Below are positions 32,881 through 34,876 of a stretch of 34,876 nucleotides of DNA, piece by piece. The notes below the pieces were generated by a model that was not told where the DNA came from, searched no databases, and saw nothing but the letters and a program-made list of their open reading frames with translations. The position numbers and the translations under genes are program-made. The DNA comes from Tulasnella sp. 424 (lineage: Eukaryota; Basidiomycota; Agaricomycetes; Cantharellales; Tulasnellaceae): NCBI GenBank assembly GCA_019633425.1, contig WSUB01000282.1, positions 1-34,876 on the forward strand, given 5' to 3'. How positions within the stretch are numbered: the first letter of the stretch is position 1; each line of letters begins with the position of its first letter.

Positions 32881-33489
32881 CGCAACCCATCCTCGTCTCC
32901 GCATACACCAACGACGCCGTCGACAACCTCGCCGAGGTCTCCGCAAACGTGGTCTCAAGGTCCTCCGGTTTGAGCGACTTCTCGTGCTCCCGAGGGAGGA
33001 GGAGAGATGGTATCAGACGGGGGCTTGCGGATCTTCGATTCTCCGGATTGAGTGACTGTCGGGCTCTCTCCTGAACATCACTAGTACCACACACGTTCAA
33101 GCTGGAGCAGTGTATCTACAACCACCACATCGGGATTGGGTTTTTGTTGCTGGGTGGAAGTGAGTGCTTCGCTTCATCGTCTTCTTTGGCCGCTTCCGAG
33201 TCCCCAAGCAGACCTGGCTCTGATCCGTGCCCCCTTCGTGCTCGTTTACGGAGGGTCCGAGGTGCCCGCGAAAAAAGGGTTCGCGGGTGACATCCCGCAA
33301 AGGTCTCTCAGCGCGAGAAGACCCGCAAGCCCACCAACGCTCAGGGACAGCGCTTCTCCGCTACCCCATCCCCCCATGCGCCGTGCCCCCATCACTCTTC
33401 AGCACCCAAAACACGCCACACACTGTCCGTTGATTGTCGGCAACCTTCCCCAACCATATCTTAACAACCACCTCATCAATTGTACCTAG
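32881..33489. other. Gene-poor spacer
   Basis: About 600 bases. On the minus strand there are short SKI2-like or unrelated coding-like scraps (for example PEDLETTFAETSARL upstream of the SKI2 blocks), but no continuous gene. CpG remains common here, in contrast to the segment that follows. Confidence 0.35.
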
Positions 33490-34876
33490 ACTTGCACTCA
33501 CTTAAATAGCTAAATAATTAGAGTAAAATACAAGAATTTATTGTATTAAATTCAGTTATAGAGTTATACATTACTTATACTTCCACTATTTCTCTGTACA
33601 TACTAGCTATCTAATATACACTAATTTAAACGACTATGAGGGTGAAAAACCGGAAGGAATTGGGTGAAAACTGGGGGAGACATACCTCTCTCAGTAGGGT
33701 ATGGGTGAAGAGCAGAGTTAAGCAGAGGAGGTGGAGCAGAGGCTAAAAAAGCCCATCCAGCTCATCCTACCCCTGGTTAAGAGTTGGATGTAGTCTGTGT
33801 GTGCATTGAGAGCTTGAGGATGAAATTCTCCAAGGTAAGGTGGCACTTTGGGCTCTCTATTCCAGAAATGGGGGGAAAGGGAAGAGTTTATGGTGTTTGA
33901 AAGCTCAAATCCCATAGCACCCAGGTCTTTAACAAACAGAATGGTTATTTTATGCATACAAAGTAGTTCAATGGTAAAACCCCTGTACAATTGGCATGTG
34001 TGAGTGGGCCATCACCCTACTGGAGATGCTTAAGTGGTGATTCCACTACTTTCCTGAAAGGAAACAATGCACCACTGAGTATATATGAGGTATAGTAGGT
34101 GAAATGTCTTTGATCGCACCTTGCTTTGGAAACAGGGTGGGCTATAGCAAGAGGGAACCAACCCCAAAAGGGAAGGCTCATGAGGTGTTTGTGAGCTCAA
34201 GCTCAGCCCCACCACCTAAGTTGGCCAGAGCCTGAGGCCTGCTTTGACACGTTGCAGTGTTTGGCAACTAATCATTCAAGACTTGGAGTGAAGGCCTTGC
34301 AGAGGAGACACCCACCATTCCAAACAGCTGACTCGTGTTGCCAAATGAAGTGAAGGAGATTCGAAGGATGTTTGGACACTTTGAAGATTGTGTTGTTGCC
34401 ATAAAGTCTCTTTGATTGTGTTTTTTGTCCCTGGGAACAAGATTTCATACTCTACTGGCCAATCGGATCTTCCAAAACTTCAAAGTGTTTGAAGCTCCTT
34501 TGAATCTCCTTCACTTCATTTGCCATCCGCAGCAGCACTAGATAGAAGGGTCTCAAAAACTTATCCGAACAGAGAAAACAGTGATAGGCTGATTAGAACT
34601 ACTGCCTAAATGAGCTTGAATTGAATTGAGGTCCCTGAGACAATAAATGAAAGGTACCCTGATCACCGGCATGCACAAAATCCAAGGCAGTATATGCACA
34701 CAGGGCATAGACAAAATAGGGAGCACACGTAAGTAACATTACCAAATTTATTTAATCGCAGAGTGCTAATCAATGATCAATTGTCCAAAGTCTCTGATCG
34801 TGGGCGAGCTGACTGCAAGCGGCGATCTCATGAAGAGTGTGCTGACCAGTGCCTGATTTTCCCAGACCTCCATGGA
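33490..34876. mobile_element. AT-rich, CpG-depleted segment, probably transposon-derived
   Basis: Composition changes sharply at about 33,490. No CG dinucleotide occurs between 33,653 and 34,114, and only about a dozen scattered ones up to 34,790, while the rest of the window is CpG-rich. No convincing coding sequence is present; the largest frame (minus, 33718-33990) shows no known motif. A long inverted repeat lies at 34339-34525. CpG loss by deamination of methylated cytosine is typical of silenced fungal transposons, so I infer a decayed mobile element that runs past the window edge. I cannot see transposase, reverse transcriptase or clear terminal repeats. Confidence 0.45.
34339..34525. 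repeat. Imperfect inverted repeat, about 48-nt arms
   Basis: The left arm 34339-34386 (starts TGCCAAATGAAGTGAAGGAG) pairs with the right arm 34478-34525 (ends CTTCACTTCATTTGCCA). Both arms share the block AAATGAAGTGAAGGAGATTC and end in CACTTTGAAG, at roughly 80-85% pairing, around a loop of 91 bases. It could form a cruciform or hairpin RNA and may be the end structure of a mobile element. Confidence 0.8.

Noticed and set aside
33718..33990. Minus-strand open frame in the CpG-poor segment
   Set aside because: It carries no transposon or other domain. Such frames are expected by chance in AT-rich repeat DNA.
34870..34876. Possible start of a coding exon entering from the right edge on the minus strand
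   Set aside because: The short reading (about 36 codons) has no firm match to gag or another family, and the rest is outside the window.

Overview
The window is nuclear DNA from a filamentous basidiomycete, most likely an agaricomycete. The evidence is dense short introns (mostly 50-75 nt, GT-AG), gene architectures typical of mushroom-forming fungi, and expanded accessory families: single-pass ectodomain proteins, kinase-TPR fusions, Marasmius-agglutinin-type lectins and fungal OTT_1508-like deaminases. I could not fix the genus. A Rhizoctonia/Ceratobasidium-like genome would fit but is not proven. Exon coordinates below were worked out by hand, by joining splice sites so that reading frame and family homology both continue.

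Layout: (1) 1-2.5 kb: the 5' part of a secreted/membrane ectodomain gene (-), then a disordered His/Ser/Pro-rich protein (-). (2) 3.1-7.6 kb: a 20-exon valyl-tRNA synthetase gene (+) with an upstream in-frame start encoding a mitochondrial presequence. It converges on SEC13 (-, 8.1-9.5 kb). (3) 9.5-15 kb: a low-density accessory stretch with two tandem MOA-like beta-trefoil lectin genes (-), a broken piece of UTP6 between them, a broken VPS20/CHMP6 gene (+), and an unidentified coding remnant (+). (4) 15.2-17.6 kb: a kinase-TPR gene (-). (5) 18.9-21.2 kb: the intact UTP6 gene (-). (6) 22.5-27.2 kb: an SPT23/MGA2-type membrane-tethered transcription factor (+). (7) 27.7-30.3 kb: an OTT_1508-like deaminase gene (+). 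(8) 30.9-32.0 kb: an NmrA-like reductase (+), preceded by a small minisatellite. (9) 32.2-32.9 kb: a broken 3' end of SKI2 (-). (10) 33.5 kb to the end: an AT-rich, CpG-depleted, gene-free segment with a long inverted repeat, probably transposon-derived.

Conserved housekeeping genes (tRNA charging, COPII/nuclear pore coat, SSU processome, ER-lipid transcription control) alternate with accessory or defence-like genes and with intron-bearing fragments of housekeeping genes. The fragments look like DNA-level partial duplications, not retrocopies, because introns are kept. The most notable points are the paired lectins, which seem to have lost the cysteine-protease residues of their C-terminal domain, the deaminase with a long acidic tail, the dual-start ValRS, and the cluster of gene fragments.
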